Translations under genes and position numbers: made by a program
Assembly: GCA_001598975.1 (NCBI GenBank)
Contig: BBXU01001594.1
Location: 1 to 28,051 of the forward strand
From: Parachlorella kessleri
Lineage: Eukaryota; Chlorophyta; Trebouxiophyceae; Chlorellales; Chlorellaceae
Length of the DNA stretch: 28,051 nucleotides
Direction: 5' to 3'
Notes under the pieces: model-generated
What the model was told of the DNA's origin: nothing
The model's database searches: none
The model's input: only the letters and a program-made list of their open reading frames with translations
Shown here: positions 1 through 11,100 of the stretch, piece by piece
Layout of the letters: every line of letters begins with the position of its first letter
Position numbering within the stretch: the stretch's first letter is position 1

Positions 1-126
1 CCCCACCCACACACACACCACCACCACCACCACCCACCACCCACCCACCCACAACTCACACACCCACTCACCCATACCCACACACACCACCACCAGCACT
101 GGCACACCACCACCACATGCACACAC
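1..126. repeat. CA/CCA-rich simple sequence at left edge
   Basis: The first ~126 bases are almost only C and A on the + strand, mixing CA dinucleotides with CCA/CCCA units, and then give way to ordinary sequence. No telomere-type unit (CCCTAAA or CCCTAAAA) is present, so this is a microsatellite. Assemblies often break at such repeats, and the 5' exons of the next gene are missing here, which fits a contig end. Confidence 0.9.
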
Positions 127-314
127 GGGCATACCTTCCTTGCTTGTTGGTGACTTGCTTGTACTTGCTACCAGCGCAACCTACCAGCTAAGCTGGCACT
201 TGCTCCAGTGCATTTCCACCGCGTCCGGCGCTTTCCTCCTGTCAGGAGGCGAGCGGCTTGCAGCAGTTGGCCTTTGCCTCAACGGCCCCGGCTGCCCCCG
301 CTGCTCTCCTGCAG

Positions 315-3300
315 GTGGGGCAGGTCATCCTGTCCCTCCCCCACTCGCTGGCACAGACGGGCATGGTGGCAGGCATCGTCATGATGCTGCTGTTTGCCAG
401 CCTGGCCATGTGGACAGGTGGGGGGGTGGGTTGCCCGTGCTGGGGCCAGGCGCGGGGGGGAGGGGGGGGGCATGCGTGTTTACACCCTCGCAGCGTCCAC
501 TGTCCCAAATCATGAGAGATGGGAGCTGCTCCACGTACCCCACGCATGCTGATATCAGTTGTATGCTATCCCTCCCTGGAAAGTGTGTGGCTGACAGTCG
601 GCGCTGGCTTGCCTCTTGTAGAATGAGGCAAATATGATGTGTGCCGGCAGGGTGCACCCTCTGCTGGCTGACTGCCATGACTGCTCACTTGGACTGTTGC
701 TCCTTGCCCTCGCTGCAGTTTATCTCATGGTTGTGCTGTACATGGACAACAAGAACAGGAAGATTAGGGAGGGCACCTGGTGAGGGCCTTCTCGGGAGTT
801 GCACTGCCAGTACTGTGCTGGCTTGTTTGCATGCACTGTGCCTACCGGGAACTGTGAGTCACTGGGAACTGTGGGTCATTCCCTTGTCATCATGCTTTGA
901 CATGATGAGCACCAGCTAGCCTGCTGACTCTGACTATGACAGCTGGCATGCGAGAACCAACTGGTAACATCCCGATGCCCCATTCCCCCAGGTATGACGA
1001 CAACAAGCGGCGCAGAATTGCCAACCAGTACCATGAAGTCATGGCAGCGAGCAGCTACAGGTGGATCGGCATCTTCTCACGAGTGGTTGTCATCATCGCA
1101 CTGGTAAGCCGCTTGGCTTGCGTTGCATCATTAAATACCAAACATGGCAGCAAAGGGAAGCCACCCAAAGGCTGTACATCATCCAGCCGGGTCACGAGTC
1201 ACCGACATAGTATATCCAGGGTCCTTGGCTGCAAAGAAACCAGGGTACACTGCCCAACATCGCCTCTGAAGTTTGGCGTCAACGCCAAATTGCAATGATG
1301 CAATATCCTACATGCTCGCTGAAACGTCCCCCGCTTCCTCACTGCAGGGTGGGCTGGCAGTTGCCCAGATCATCGCATCCTCGTCCAACTTTCACCGCCT
1401 GGTCCCCTCCCTCAGCAAGAGGTGGGTCCCTGCACAGCCGGAGGGCAGGCGCTTGTCGCAGCTGCTTGGCCAACGCCATGTGCCTGTGGTTCTCTCTTCG
1501 TCACCATCACTGCTCGCCAGAGCCAAGGAGCCAGACCTAGGTTGAATGACAGGTTTCATCAGGCTTCTGAAGTCTTATAGGCTGGCGTCCCCCGCAACCT
1601 CTAGTTGCACAGCCACCGCCGGAGCTAAGGAACACGTAGTTGTGTGTGTGGCTGCGCAGGGACTGGGCGCTGGTGTTTGGCGGCGTTGCGACCTGCATGA
1701 CCCTGCTGCCCAGCTTCCGCAACGCCCGCGTGTTCAGCTTCCTGGCGCTCATTGCCACCACCTACACAGCCTGGGTAGGTGCCGCTGCCTCTGCCCTGCG
1801 TGCAAGCTTGCAACCCCAGCCCTCGAAGAGCGCCCACTCTGGCTGGGTGGGAGAGCTGCACGCCCTTGCGCCTGCGTATGATGGCGTGCCGGCATCTGCG
1901 TGCGACCTAGGTATACGCTGCATCAAATCACATGCGGCCTGCCTGGCTCTGCAGAATGTAACTGAACCAATGCCTGGCCCCGCCCGCCTGCCTGCAGTAC
2001 ATGGTGGCCATGGGCATCAAGGGGTACAATGATGAGGGCCTGAGCAGCCAGGCTTGGAGGGAGCAGAAGCCTATGGGACTGGACGGCTTCTTTGCGGGCG
2101 CCTCCAACATCATCTTCACCTTCGGTGGGTACAAGGCAGGCGGAGGCACCACCTGCCTCCCGCGCCAGAGCATGTCTCATTCCCTATTGAGAGATTGCCA
2201 GGCGCTCTTGCCTCCAGTGCTCTAGGCTTCGCAGCCTGCCAGCTTGCCGCATGCTCCTGTGGTAAGCCAGGCTGTCGACCGGGCTGACACAACGTGTGCA
2301 GGCGGCCATGCCATGCTGCTCGAGGTCATGGACTCCATGTTCCGCCCCTACAAGTTCCACAAGACGTTCTACAGCAGGCAAGCAGCTGTTGCAGAATCGT
2401 GCTCTTCGTCCTGCTTGCAATCAGGTCTTGTTTGTTAAAGTCTCGGCATGTTGCCAAACAGCAAGGAGTTAGCCTGCCACGCTCTGACTAATGCAAGCTG
2501 TGTTGCGCTGTGCTTGCAGTTACTCATACGTCTACACACTGGGTAAGCCTCTTGACAGTCGTTGGCAGACACTGGCCGGACTGCTGTGGTGCACACTCTG
2601 CTCGCTGGATCCCCCCAACGGACTTCTGCAGCTTGGGTTGACCACTGCAGCGTGCTACTAATGCCCTGTACAGCCTACTGAGCAAAGTGCTTGATATGAT
2701 ACTGGCCAGCCATGCACCATGCCTTTGCAGCTCTGCTGACAAACCAGAGGTGCTTGAATGTACATGGCATAGCGCTCCTGTGCAACTCATGAGCGTGCCA
2801 CCCTGCAGTCATGCCCAACTCGGTCTTCATTTACTGGGGCTGGCCGAACCAGGCTGCCCAGTACGGCAATGTGTTTGCCTACATGCCTAGCTCTGTTGAG
2901 CGGGACATCGCCATCGTGCTCATGGTGGGTGGTGGGCCATTAGGTGGGGTTTCGGAAAGAGGTTACGCTGTTTTAGATATGTACTGCTCCCCTTCAGGGC
3001 CCAGTGAGCAGCTGCCTGCCATAAACCACTGTTGGTATGCATCAATTCTCCTTGCCTGGTTACGCAAACACAGGCACTAAATGGAAGCCCCCTTTGGCAC
3101 CTGCAGGTCATCCACCAAGTCATAGTCTTTGGCTTGGTGAGTGCCAACATAGCCCCCCTTGCACGCGCTGGCTGCCTTGGCTGCATTCCCGCTCAAACCA
3201 GTAGCTTGCAAGAGATTGCATGTTGAAGCTCCTCAAAGCTCGTCATAACAGCAACTTCACCCATCACAACTTGGTATTGCCAATGCCCCAACGATCTGAG

Positions 3301-4794
3301 GACCCTTTCCTCTCTCACTGCTGCAGTTTAGCTTCCCTATCTTCTTCATGGTGAGAGCTCAGCGATTGTTGAGCTGAGACAGCGCATTCAGCCCTGCTTA
3401 GACTCGTCAGTGTGCACTGAGTTGCTTGTGCTGAGTTGCATGTGCTGCGACGGATGGCATGCCTTGTCAAAGTAGTCCTGGTCGTAGGGAGTGGGAGCAG
3501 GTTGAAGACCAATCTCGGGCCGGGGTCTACTGGGGAAATAAGTGGGGTGCCGCCCTGCTCCCTGGGCTTAAGGATGTGGCCCCTAAAAGTGCAGGTAGAG
3601 AAGGCCTTCAAGGTGCATACTGGCGCATACTGGAAGCGGGTGGCTTGCCGCCTGCCCGTCGGTGAGCCTGCGTGCCTGCCAGGCTGGCTGCTGGGCTTGC
3701 GGCCTGTCCGCCTGCTTGTGTGCACACGCTTGCATCGCTCATGAGCAGCTTGCAGCCCACCTGCGCCCTTGTAACCGCAGCTGTCAATTTACATGCCTGC
3801 ACCAATTTTGCTGCCCCGATGCATTCGTTGGTGTTATAAGGACCCTCCCTGTGGCCTGGTGCAGCGCTGCTCCTGTGGCTGATTGCCCTCGCCTTCCCCT
3901 TCTTTGGGGTCATCAATGACATCTTGGGTGCCTTCACAACGACATTTGAGGTAAGCACCCCAGAAGTGTGCCAACATTGATAGCTTTCAAGGCAGCACGG
4001 CTAGCCTGGCACATGGCCGGGCCACTTGGAGCTGCTGCCTGCATTAGACCTCATTATACTCTATTACTCCGTGTGTGCTGTGAGGCAAAGATGCGCTGGT
4101 GCTCATGCTGCAGACGTTTATTATCCCGTGCCTGGTGTACAACATCCACTACCAGCTGAAGAAGAACGCAGAGCAAAACAGGCAGGAGACAACAATACCT
4201 CCCAACAGGTAAGCTTGGCTGGCTTCCCTCCTCCCTGGCCGCTTGCACGATAGGCTAAGGCCTAGCTCGTTACCTGAATGTCAATCCTTCTCTCTGCTCT
4301 GCAGGTATATACAAAAACTTGGTGGCTATAAGTTCATCTTCTGGTTCAACTGGGTGGTCATCGTCTTCACAGCCATCTTTGGATTTGGCATGGGCGGCTA
4401 CGCTTCCATCAAGGTGGGTGCATTTTGTGGCGGCACAAACATGGAGAAGCGGTACTGCGACCAGTAACATGCCGAGCGGCAAAAACTCATTGTTGATGAG
4501 GGCAGTGCTTTCCCAGGTAGTGCAGCCCAGCTTTGCTCCCGTCAAGTGCGAGTAAGAGGGCCAGTGCATCCGTTCAGGTTGCTTGCCTGCCTGGCGCTGA
4601 CTGGTATGGGGAATTGGCAACATGCATGGTGGCATATGCAATCTGCATGGTGGCTGCCACCTACTTGCCATATGGCGGCAGGCGCCATAGCCAACAGGTA
4701 GAAGCTGGCGTACTAAGGATTCCTTCCCTGCTTGCAGGCCTTTGTGGACTCCATCAACGACTTTGGTGTGTTTGCTGCCTGCTATGGCTGCTGA
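315..4794 (+). CDS. AUX1: AUX1/LAX-like auxin influx carrier (AAAP permease), 5'-partial
   Basis: Seen: 16 exons at 315-417, 719-779, 992-1103, 1348-1421, 1660-1774, 1998-2124, 2302-2377, 2520-2542, 2809-2924, 3107-3136, 3327-3350, 3595-3661, 3865-3950, 4114-4208, 4305-4413 and 4738-4794. They join in one frame into 424 codons plus TGA (4792-4794). Landmarks shared with plant AUX1/LAX in order: QVGQVILSLPHSLAQ, LLPSFRNAR, FLALIATTYTAW, TFGGHAM (exons 6/7), IHQVIVFG, FPFFGVIN (3894-3917), GFGMGGYAS (4381-4407) and the C-terminal FGVFAACYGC. Family: plasma-membrane proton symporters importing indole-3-acetic acid, about 480 residues with 11 membrane helices; roughly the first 60 residues are missing. 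The first exon may begin as early as ~264, because the frame stays open there. Transport of auxin rather than another amino-acid-like substrate is inference. Exons 8, 10 and 11 are very short (23, 30 and 24 nt), and intron 7 is GC-AG. Confidence 0.92.
2378..2379 (+). other. GC splice donor, carrier gene intron 7
   Basis: The exon ends TACAGCAG and the intron begins GCAAGC; the acceptor is TTGCAG at 2519. No nearby GT keeps the family-conserved frame from FHKTFYS into SYSYVYTL. Confidence 0.85.
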
Positions 4795-6024
4795 CTCCTC
4801 AGCAGACACCACCTGACTTCCCTGCAACCCCTGACTGATTTTGGCGGCCTGAGGGGCTCTACCACAACCAAACTTTTAAGTGTTCAATTCTTTGTGCGCG
4901 TTGTTTAAGTAAGCAGGGCGTTGGCTGTAGTGCGGCATTACATAAACTGCTATGGCTGTTGTGTGTATGTGCACATCTCGGAGCAATAATCCATTTCCTT
5001 AGGTATCCCTCCATGCTGGCAGCGCTGGGGCTGCCTTCTCGTCAATCAGTTGCTTATCCCTCGCTATTAGCTGGACGCGCCCTCCGCCCTGCTGGTACTG
5101 GCACTCCTTCCTTTCCTGGAGTAATTGTTAGCACTGTGTGCATGCCGCTTGAGCTACATTGGGTTGCCCACTGGCATGTGCAAGTCTGAAGATGTAACCC
5201 TTCAACCCCAGATGCGTCCATAGCGAAACGGTGCAGCCTAGTGCATCAGCAGTTAGCAGGTTTCAATACTGGGGTGCAGCCCTAGCCTGGTCACAGCCAT
5301 CATAATCTGGAGGTGACTTTTTCGGCCAAACCCCAGCGAGGCCTTACAGCCATCAATGTCAACCAAAACACAATCCATCTCCCACTTCATCGGCATGTCG
5401 CCGCCATCCACACCGCCGTAATGTAACCCCTGCTGCAATGCAACCCTTGGAGAATTGCCACCAGTCCGAAGCACACCATATGCTCAACATGCAATTATGA
5501 AGCACTTTGCATCAATCTCATCCTTGTAGGCAACGCTGCTGAATGTGCTGACAGAGTTTGGTGTAGTGAGTGACCAGACAACCAGTCACTGCGCGGTGCT
5601 TACCCCTAATGCCCTGGATACCCTGCTGCTGGATATGTGACACCCATGATGCTAACGAGGGGTGTCACACCACTGGCAACCAGCTCTGTGCGCGCAGCCA
5701 CTACCACTCAGTGATAACAGTTATTGTAGACACAACTTTGCTCAAGCTCAAGGGAACCCTGCCGTTGACTTGCTTCAGCTAGGCAGATTAACCAGGCCAG
5801 TAGGTCCCCTCGTGTCATGGACAAGTTAACAAATACGTCAGTTCAGCCCAGCTCTCACTCCCTGTTCGCACTACCTGTCACCCATACTATTCACACATGC
5901 AAGTTAAGGGGGATGGAGCTCAGACCTTTATGATTTTAGTCACTGGCGATGGCGGGAAGGAGCTTAATCAAGGAGCCACGGTAGACAGTCTATTTTTGAT
6001 TGGTTTACTGACAGGAGTGTTATC
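4795..6024. other. Intergenic region between carrier and DprA/LOG-like gene
   Basis: About 1.2 kb between two same-strand genes, with no recognisable gene. TGTAA, the usual green-algal poly(A) signal, occurs on the + strand at 5193-5197 and 5422-5426, so much of the left half may be 3' UTR. On the minus strand, 5253-5474 is open for 73 codons and contains a protein-like stretch (MKWEMDCVLVDIDGCKASLG) with a TTGCAG before it, but I recognise no family and no partner exons. The promoter of the next gene should lie in the last few hundred bases; I see no clear TATA box. Confidence 0.6.
5193..5197 (+). terminator. Candidate poly(A) signal TGTAA for the carrier gene
   Basis: TGTAA lies about 400 nt past the stop codon at 4794, and a second copy is at 5422-5426. 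TGTAA is the standard poly(A) element in chlorophytes. A five-base motif is weak evidence alone; the position is plausible. Confidence 0.35.
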
Positions 6025-7560
6025 ATGGCATTGCTTACAGCTCCACTACTACGGGTGCATGCAACCCAGCAGCAGCGGCACAGGGCAGGGCTGGATGTAG
6101 GTCTATCACCGTTGCAATTGTTGTTATCACCAAGAAGAAGAGGGAAGCTAGTTACCGCAGCAGCTCAGGAGCGGCAGGATGCGGGGCAGAGTTTAGACCC
6201 GGTTGAGCTGTGCCCGATATCTGCTGGGCCCAGTCTACCTACGCAGGGAGACGCTGTAGTAGCAGGGGTCTCGGATGCTGATAGGATTGGCGCGCAGCTG
6301 ATGGAGGTAGGGATGGTGGACATGTGGGCCCTCATACATGGCTGGTGTGAGCAGTGTCTTTCAACCTGACGGACTATTGGCGTGTCCTTGGCTACAGCAC
6401 CTTTCCTGTTGCCATTGCAGATTCTCAAGCCCCCCTCGGACGTGGACTATTTACAGGTCAGTTGCTGCGATGGCTGAAGCCACTGTCGCGCGGAACGGAG
6501 GCTGGGCACATCGAGTTGGAAGTGCCGCAGGTCTTCGTACAGAATATTATCAAAGACACATCGAACGCAAGATCCCAGCCGTACCGTATGTGCTGCGCAG
6601 GAGTTCCTGGCGATCCAGAACAACGGCCCACGCAACATAGGGTTCTTTGGGACACGGAACATGGGCTTCATGCACCAGCAGCTGATAGAGGTGCTCAGCT
6701 ACGCCATGATACTCACGGTGAGGTCAACTCTGGCGTTGGCATCAGCTGGGCCCACAGCGCAAGGCTAGCCCAAGCAGCTTGCACAGTGTCAGTCGGCTGG
6801 CCCTGGGGAGTACACGGTGTGCTGCGCATGGCGAACTGGCAGTAGAGGGCAGTGTTGTGGAAACAGATATTCTATGTTGCTGCAGGGCAACCACATCTTC
6901 ACCTCGGGCGCAACAGGTACCAACGCTGCTGTCATACGGGGGGCGCTGCGTGCTGAGAAGCCGGACCTGCTGACAGTTGTGCTGCCGCAGAGCCTGAGCA
7001 AGCAGCCGCAGGAGAGCCAGGACCTGCTCAGTCAGGTGGGCAGCCCTTGCTGGCAGAGGCGCACACGTCATGAGCGTAGCTGACAGTGTCAAGCAGTGAA
7101 GCACTGCTTGAGGTGCTGTCACTTGGCTGTCACTGCCTTGTGCGGTCGTGCGCCCTGGCTCCCTCCTGGGGTCTGACACGATACGCCTGTGCCCCCCCTC
7201 CGCAGGTCCAGAATGTGGTGTCCATGCCGCAGAATGACCACCTTAGTTTGATGGAGGCAAGCCGGTAAGTAGTGAAGGAATCATCCATGCCTGGTGGGCA
7301 TGGCTTGGTGTAAGCAGCCGCAAGAGGGTAGCTCCAGAGTGAGGATTGGTGTTCCCTTGTAATCACCTTTTTGAAGCTGAGGTGTGCGGCTGTTGCCAGA
7401 GTTGCTCGTTACTGAGATGTGCAGGTTATGCAACCAAGACATCATCGGCCGGGTCAAGCAGATCATCTGCTTCGCCTTCCATGACAGCAGCCTGCTCCTT
7501 GAAACGTGCCAGGATGCACGGCAGCAATCGAGGATAGTCACCTTGTTCTTCCTAGATTAA
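6025..7560 (+). CDS. DprA/LOG-like Rossmann protein, probably plastid-targeted
   Basis: Seen: six exons, 6025-6306, 6421-6456, 6601-6717, 6886-7035, 7206-7264 and 7425-7560, sum to 780 nt, or 259 residues plus TAA. Residues 1 to ~50 look like an algal chloroplast transit peptide: MALLTAPLL start, few acids, an arginine cluster SPRRRGK, then VTAAA as a likely cleavage area. The mature core starts near residue 99 (SDVDYLQEFLAIQ) and has GFFGTRNMGF (120-129), then TSGATGTNAAVIRGAL (151-166), which fits the SG-A-G-(D/N)-A-GAL nucleotide-binding loop of the DprA/LOG fold, and LFFLD at the C-terminus. Known: close homologues in plants and cyanobacteria are often annotated 'DNA recombination-mediator protein A'-like, without a demonstrated role that I can cite. 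The start was chosen because exon 1 ends GAG|GTAGGG in phase 0 and restores the conserved reading frame. DNA binding, nucleotide hydrolysis or cytokinin-type chemistry cannot be told apart here. Confidence 0.85.
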
Positions 7561-8108
7561 CGAGGCGGTCATGTCATCAGCCAGGTGCTCTAGCCTCCGC
7601 CTCCGTATGGTTTGTTCTGCGCCTTGGCCCCGCTGATACGTCCTCATGCTGCATGCTTTGTCCACATGGCCCTCCAGGCTTCAACAAGGAACTCGTAGCT
7701 CACAGTGCTTCTGTTGCCTTGGCTGGAGGCATGTTGGTTGCAAGGTGCTCTGTATAAATGCCACACTGCCCCTTTGTACTGCTCTCCCGCTGAGCGCTAT
7801 GTACCAGCTTTGCTGCAAGTCCAGCGCCTTGACGTGTATCATTGTACTTCTTCTGAGCGCACACTACCTAGCGGTTATTTATTTCATAGCCGTGGTGCAG
7901 ACTTGAGGGCAGTATCTATAACACTTGCCGCGTGATCAGAGGAGAATCCAATCGGGGCTGCTGGATGGCTGCAACGAGGGGCATGTGGGGCCGAAAGGCT
8001 GTATCTAAGCGTACTATGCATCTCCAACAGCGCAAGTATGACTACACAGCTCTCAGCCAAAGCGGAGGGTGCACCAGGTCACAACAGTTGCCGCCTGCCT
8101 CCTGAGGC
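7561..8108. other. Convergent intergenic region (DprA/LOG-like and SMC4 3' ends)
   Basis: These 548 bp separate two stop codons that face each other, so the region should hold both 3' UTRs. I found no TGTAA on either strand. An A/T-rich patch around 7872-7886 reads AAATAAATAA on the minus strand and could serve SMC4. No gene is seen. Confidence 0.6.
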
Positions 8109-11100
8109 TCATGAGGCTGCCACGGCTGGTGGTATCTGCTCTTGATCACTGCTGCCGGTGGGTCCTTGTTGGGCGCACTTGGCAGCCGCCCCCACAGTGA
8201 ACTCGCCTGCGACCATCCAGTTGCATGCATGCAAGTAACCATACCAGACGCCGGGGTACAGCAGGGCCTGCTCAAATTGATCTATACTTTTGCCACGTTG
8301 ACTACTGGGGAGTCACCATGGCCAGGTGCCAAGCAGCTGCTACCTACCTCACTGGCCATTCACATCAGGCAGAGGGGAAATCACAGAAAGCCCACACGTG
8401 AAACTCTGAGGCCAGGTCCTCATTTGGGGTGTGCCAGTACACCCTACCACCTTGTTGCTGGCACGCCTGACAGGACAGCCATTGCCAGCCCTCCACCCCG
8501 GTCACCCTTTGCAAGCAGCCCTGCCAGCCCTTTGCACACATCCAGCCCACCGCTCGTGCACAGGTCTGCCAGCCAGCCACCCCCCACCTGGGTTGATGGC
8601 CACGCTCTTGGTGGTGTTGTCTGTCTTATAGATGCCCACCAGGCGGTCCGCCAGCTCGAACATGTTGTTGCGCAGCGAGATGATCACAAACTGGGCATTC
8701 TTGGTGCGCTCCTTGATGTAGTGACCCACAATGCTCACATTCTTGAAATCTGCACGGTGGCAATGAAGCAGGCACAGCAGGCCTTAGACAGCACCTTCTC
8801 GAGGGGTGGTGCCTGGGTTGTACTAGGAGACCTGACAGACGGTGCATTATCTGTTGGGTGTGTAAGCCATGCGGCAGCGCGCTTTGCATGTGCATGCCGG
8901 CTGTGCAGGGTGCAAACAAGGTGCTGCCTCCCGCCCACCCCAGCTTACCCAGCGCGGCGTCAATCTCGTCCATGACATACAGCGGGGTGGGCTTGTAGTG
9001 GTGCAGCGCAAAGACCAAGGAGAGCGAGGACAGGGTCTTCTCTCCCCCAGACAGGTTGGCGATGTTTTTCCAGCTCTTCTTGGGCGGCCGCACGCCAAAC
9101 AGGATGCCCTGCAGTCAGGCAACGGCATGCGCATGTTCAAGACCTGGCAGCCTAATGCTCATTGGCGGCGTGAAGTCAGGTGTGGTGTCAGCTCATGCTG
9201 TGTGTCCTGGCCTTGCTGTTGGGATTGTAAGAGATAGTAGCGTGGGCTGACCTTGTTGTCAATGCAACTCCCACTGCCTTGCCACACGGCAGTGCTGAGT
9301 CCCCACCCTACTAGCGGAGCACAGGTAGCGTGGCCCAGGGGCATGTCTTGCCACTGAATAGTTGTGCGCAGCAGCAAGCCAACGCAGGTGCACCCCACAC
9401 CTCCCCCCCACGGGTTCAATTGGGCCTGCATCCAGCCCACAGCTGCAGCACCACTTCTGTAGGCGGACCCACCTCTGAGAATGGGTCCAGCGAGTCCACC
9501 AGCTCCAGCTCCGCATCTCCCCCCATGGTGATCATCTGGTACATCTCCTTGAGCTTCATGGAGATGGTGTTGAACCCCGCCATGAACTCGTCCAGCCGCC
9601 GCTTGCGCACCTCCTCGTGCTCGCGGCGCACCTGCAGGCAAGTCACGCCAGGCAGCCAGCTCGCCGGCAGGCACGCCAGCCCGACACCAGGCCAGGACGT
9701 ACTCATCCCTCGTCCCCATCATGCACTGGCACGGCTCCTAGGGACGCTCCTCTGCTACTGTTACCTCTAACTGCGTTCCAGCCCAGCGCCTCCTGCCCAC
9801 CCGTGCTCTTCCACTGCTGTCACGTGTCCCTTTCTGCTGTCCACCCTGCCTGTGGCCTGTCTATCCTACCTCTGGCCACCTGCACCGTCACCCTCCCCCC
9901 CAAGAAGGGCTCACCGTGTCCCTCTCGCTGGTGGCCGCCTCTAGCTCCTTCACCCGCTCGCCGTAGTCGGCGTCCTTGCGGCGGTACAGCTCAATTGCAT
10001 CCAGGTTGATGTTCATACGCTGCATCTCGCCGTCCAGCATGGTGATTGTATACTGCAAAGCGACATGAGGTGTTCCTTATGTTCACCACCATAAACAGGT
10101 CAGCAGGTTGCTAAGCACCTCCTTCACTGACCCTTATGATTTGTGAGCGAGCCAGGGCTGTGCAAGGTAGTGCATGCGGGGGCAGGAATAAGCACCTTAC
10201 GAAGGCAGGCGTGGGCATGGAAGGATGGAGCACGTCTCTGAGATCAAATAACAACAAAAAAGTAGTTTTTTAAGTGCAGCAAACTTGAGGCGTGCGGCTC
10301 AGTGCTGGGGGGAGGCACTTGCTACTCTGAAATCAGCAACCCGCTCAGTGAGTGGGCTTGCCTGCAGCTCCTGCTCCTCCTTTTCTCCCATCTGCTCCAG
10401 CTGGTCAGGGGGAATGGGTGCTGGCGGCTCACCTGCAACACACACCAGGCATGCCAGGTACTCAGCCCCTGCTGCTAACACCCAGGTACCCAGTGCGCTT
10501 ATACTAGCATGCTTTGTTGATGTGCGGGGCATGCTTTGTTGACTTGTGAAGCGGGTGCCGCCCAGGAGATCAGCCAACATTCTGGCAACTGTACTTCCGT
10601 TGAAACTCGTTACTGAAAGGCCAGGCTATGCCCACACAGTCAAAGCCTAAGGGCCCCAGTGCTCGCCTCACCATCTAGCTCCTCAATCTCTTTCGCCCTT
10701 TTCTCGGCCTCCTTCTTCCATTGCCGCAGGTCAGCTGCCTGGCCTTTCAGCTTGGCCCGCTGCTGGTCCAAGAGGTTGTCAAACTCAACCTCAGCCTGCC
10801 GGATGATGCCAACCTGGTTGGGACAAGAGGGTGGGGGTTAGCAAGGTCGAATGGGCATGCATGGGGTGCTATCGTCTGAGCACCCCGTGGTCAATGAGTG
10901 GACAGGAGCTTGTAGTAGCAAAGCTGGCTTCTGGGATGATGTGTGCACAGGTTCCTCCTGCTCGATTCAAAAGCACCTGCCCAGGCCAGGCCGCCACTCG
11001 CCACTGCCAGCGCCGCTGCTGCTTTCAAACTCTCGCGGGGCCCAGCGCACCTCTTTCTGCTTCTGCTCAAACTCGGCCCTGATGGCGTTCAGCTCCTCCT

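Noticed and set aside
1..126. Possible telomere at the left end.
   Set aside because: The repeat is irregular CA/CCA without the CCCTAAA or CCCTAAAA unit of green-algal telomeres.
4270..4827. A 185-codon minus-strand open frame.
   Set aside because: It is antisense to the last two exons of the carrier, whose plus-strand translation matches AUX1/LAX.
6270..6369. A stretch reading LMEVGMVDMWALIHG looked like the end of a LINE endonuclease domain.
   Set aside because: The frame is better explained as exon 1 of the DprA/LOG-like gene ending at GAG (6306) before GTAGGG. Splicing to 6421 restores the conserved protein and makes the total an exact multiple of three. The LINE-like part is then intron.
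8502..8587. SMC4 ending by read-through to a stop at 8502.
   Set aside because: A donor (CCAG|GTGGGG) follows the conserved INP, and a phase-matched exon at 8206-8109 gives the plant-like NPG-x-F tail; only this makes the 28 exons sum to 3750 nt with a sensible C-terminus.
8142..8975. A 277-codon plus-strand open frame.
   Set aside because: It lies antisense to SMC4 exons 26-28 and their introns, and shows no family features; the opposite strand holds conserved ATPase motifs.
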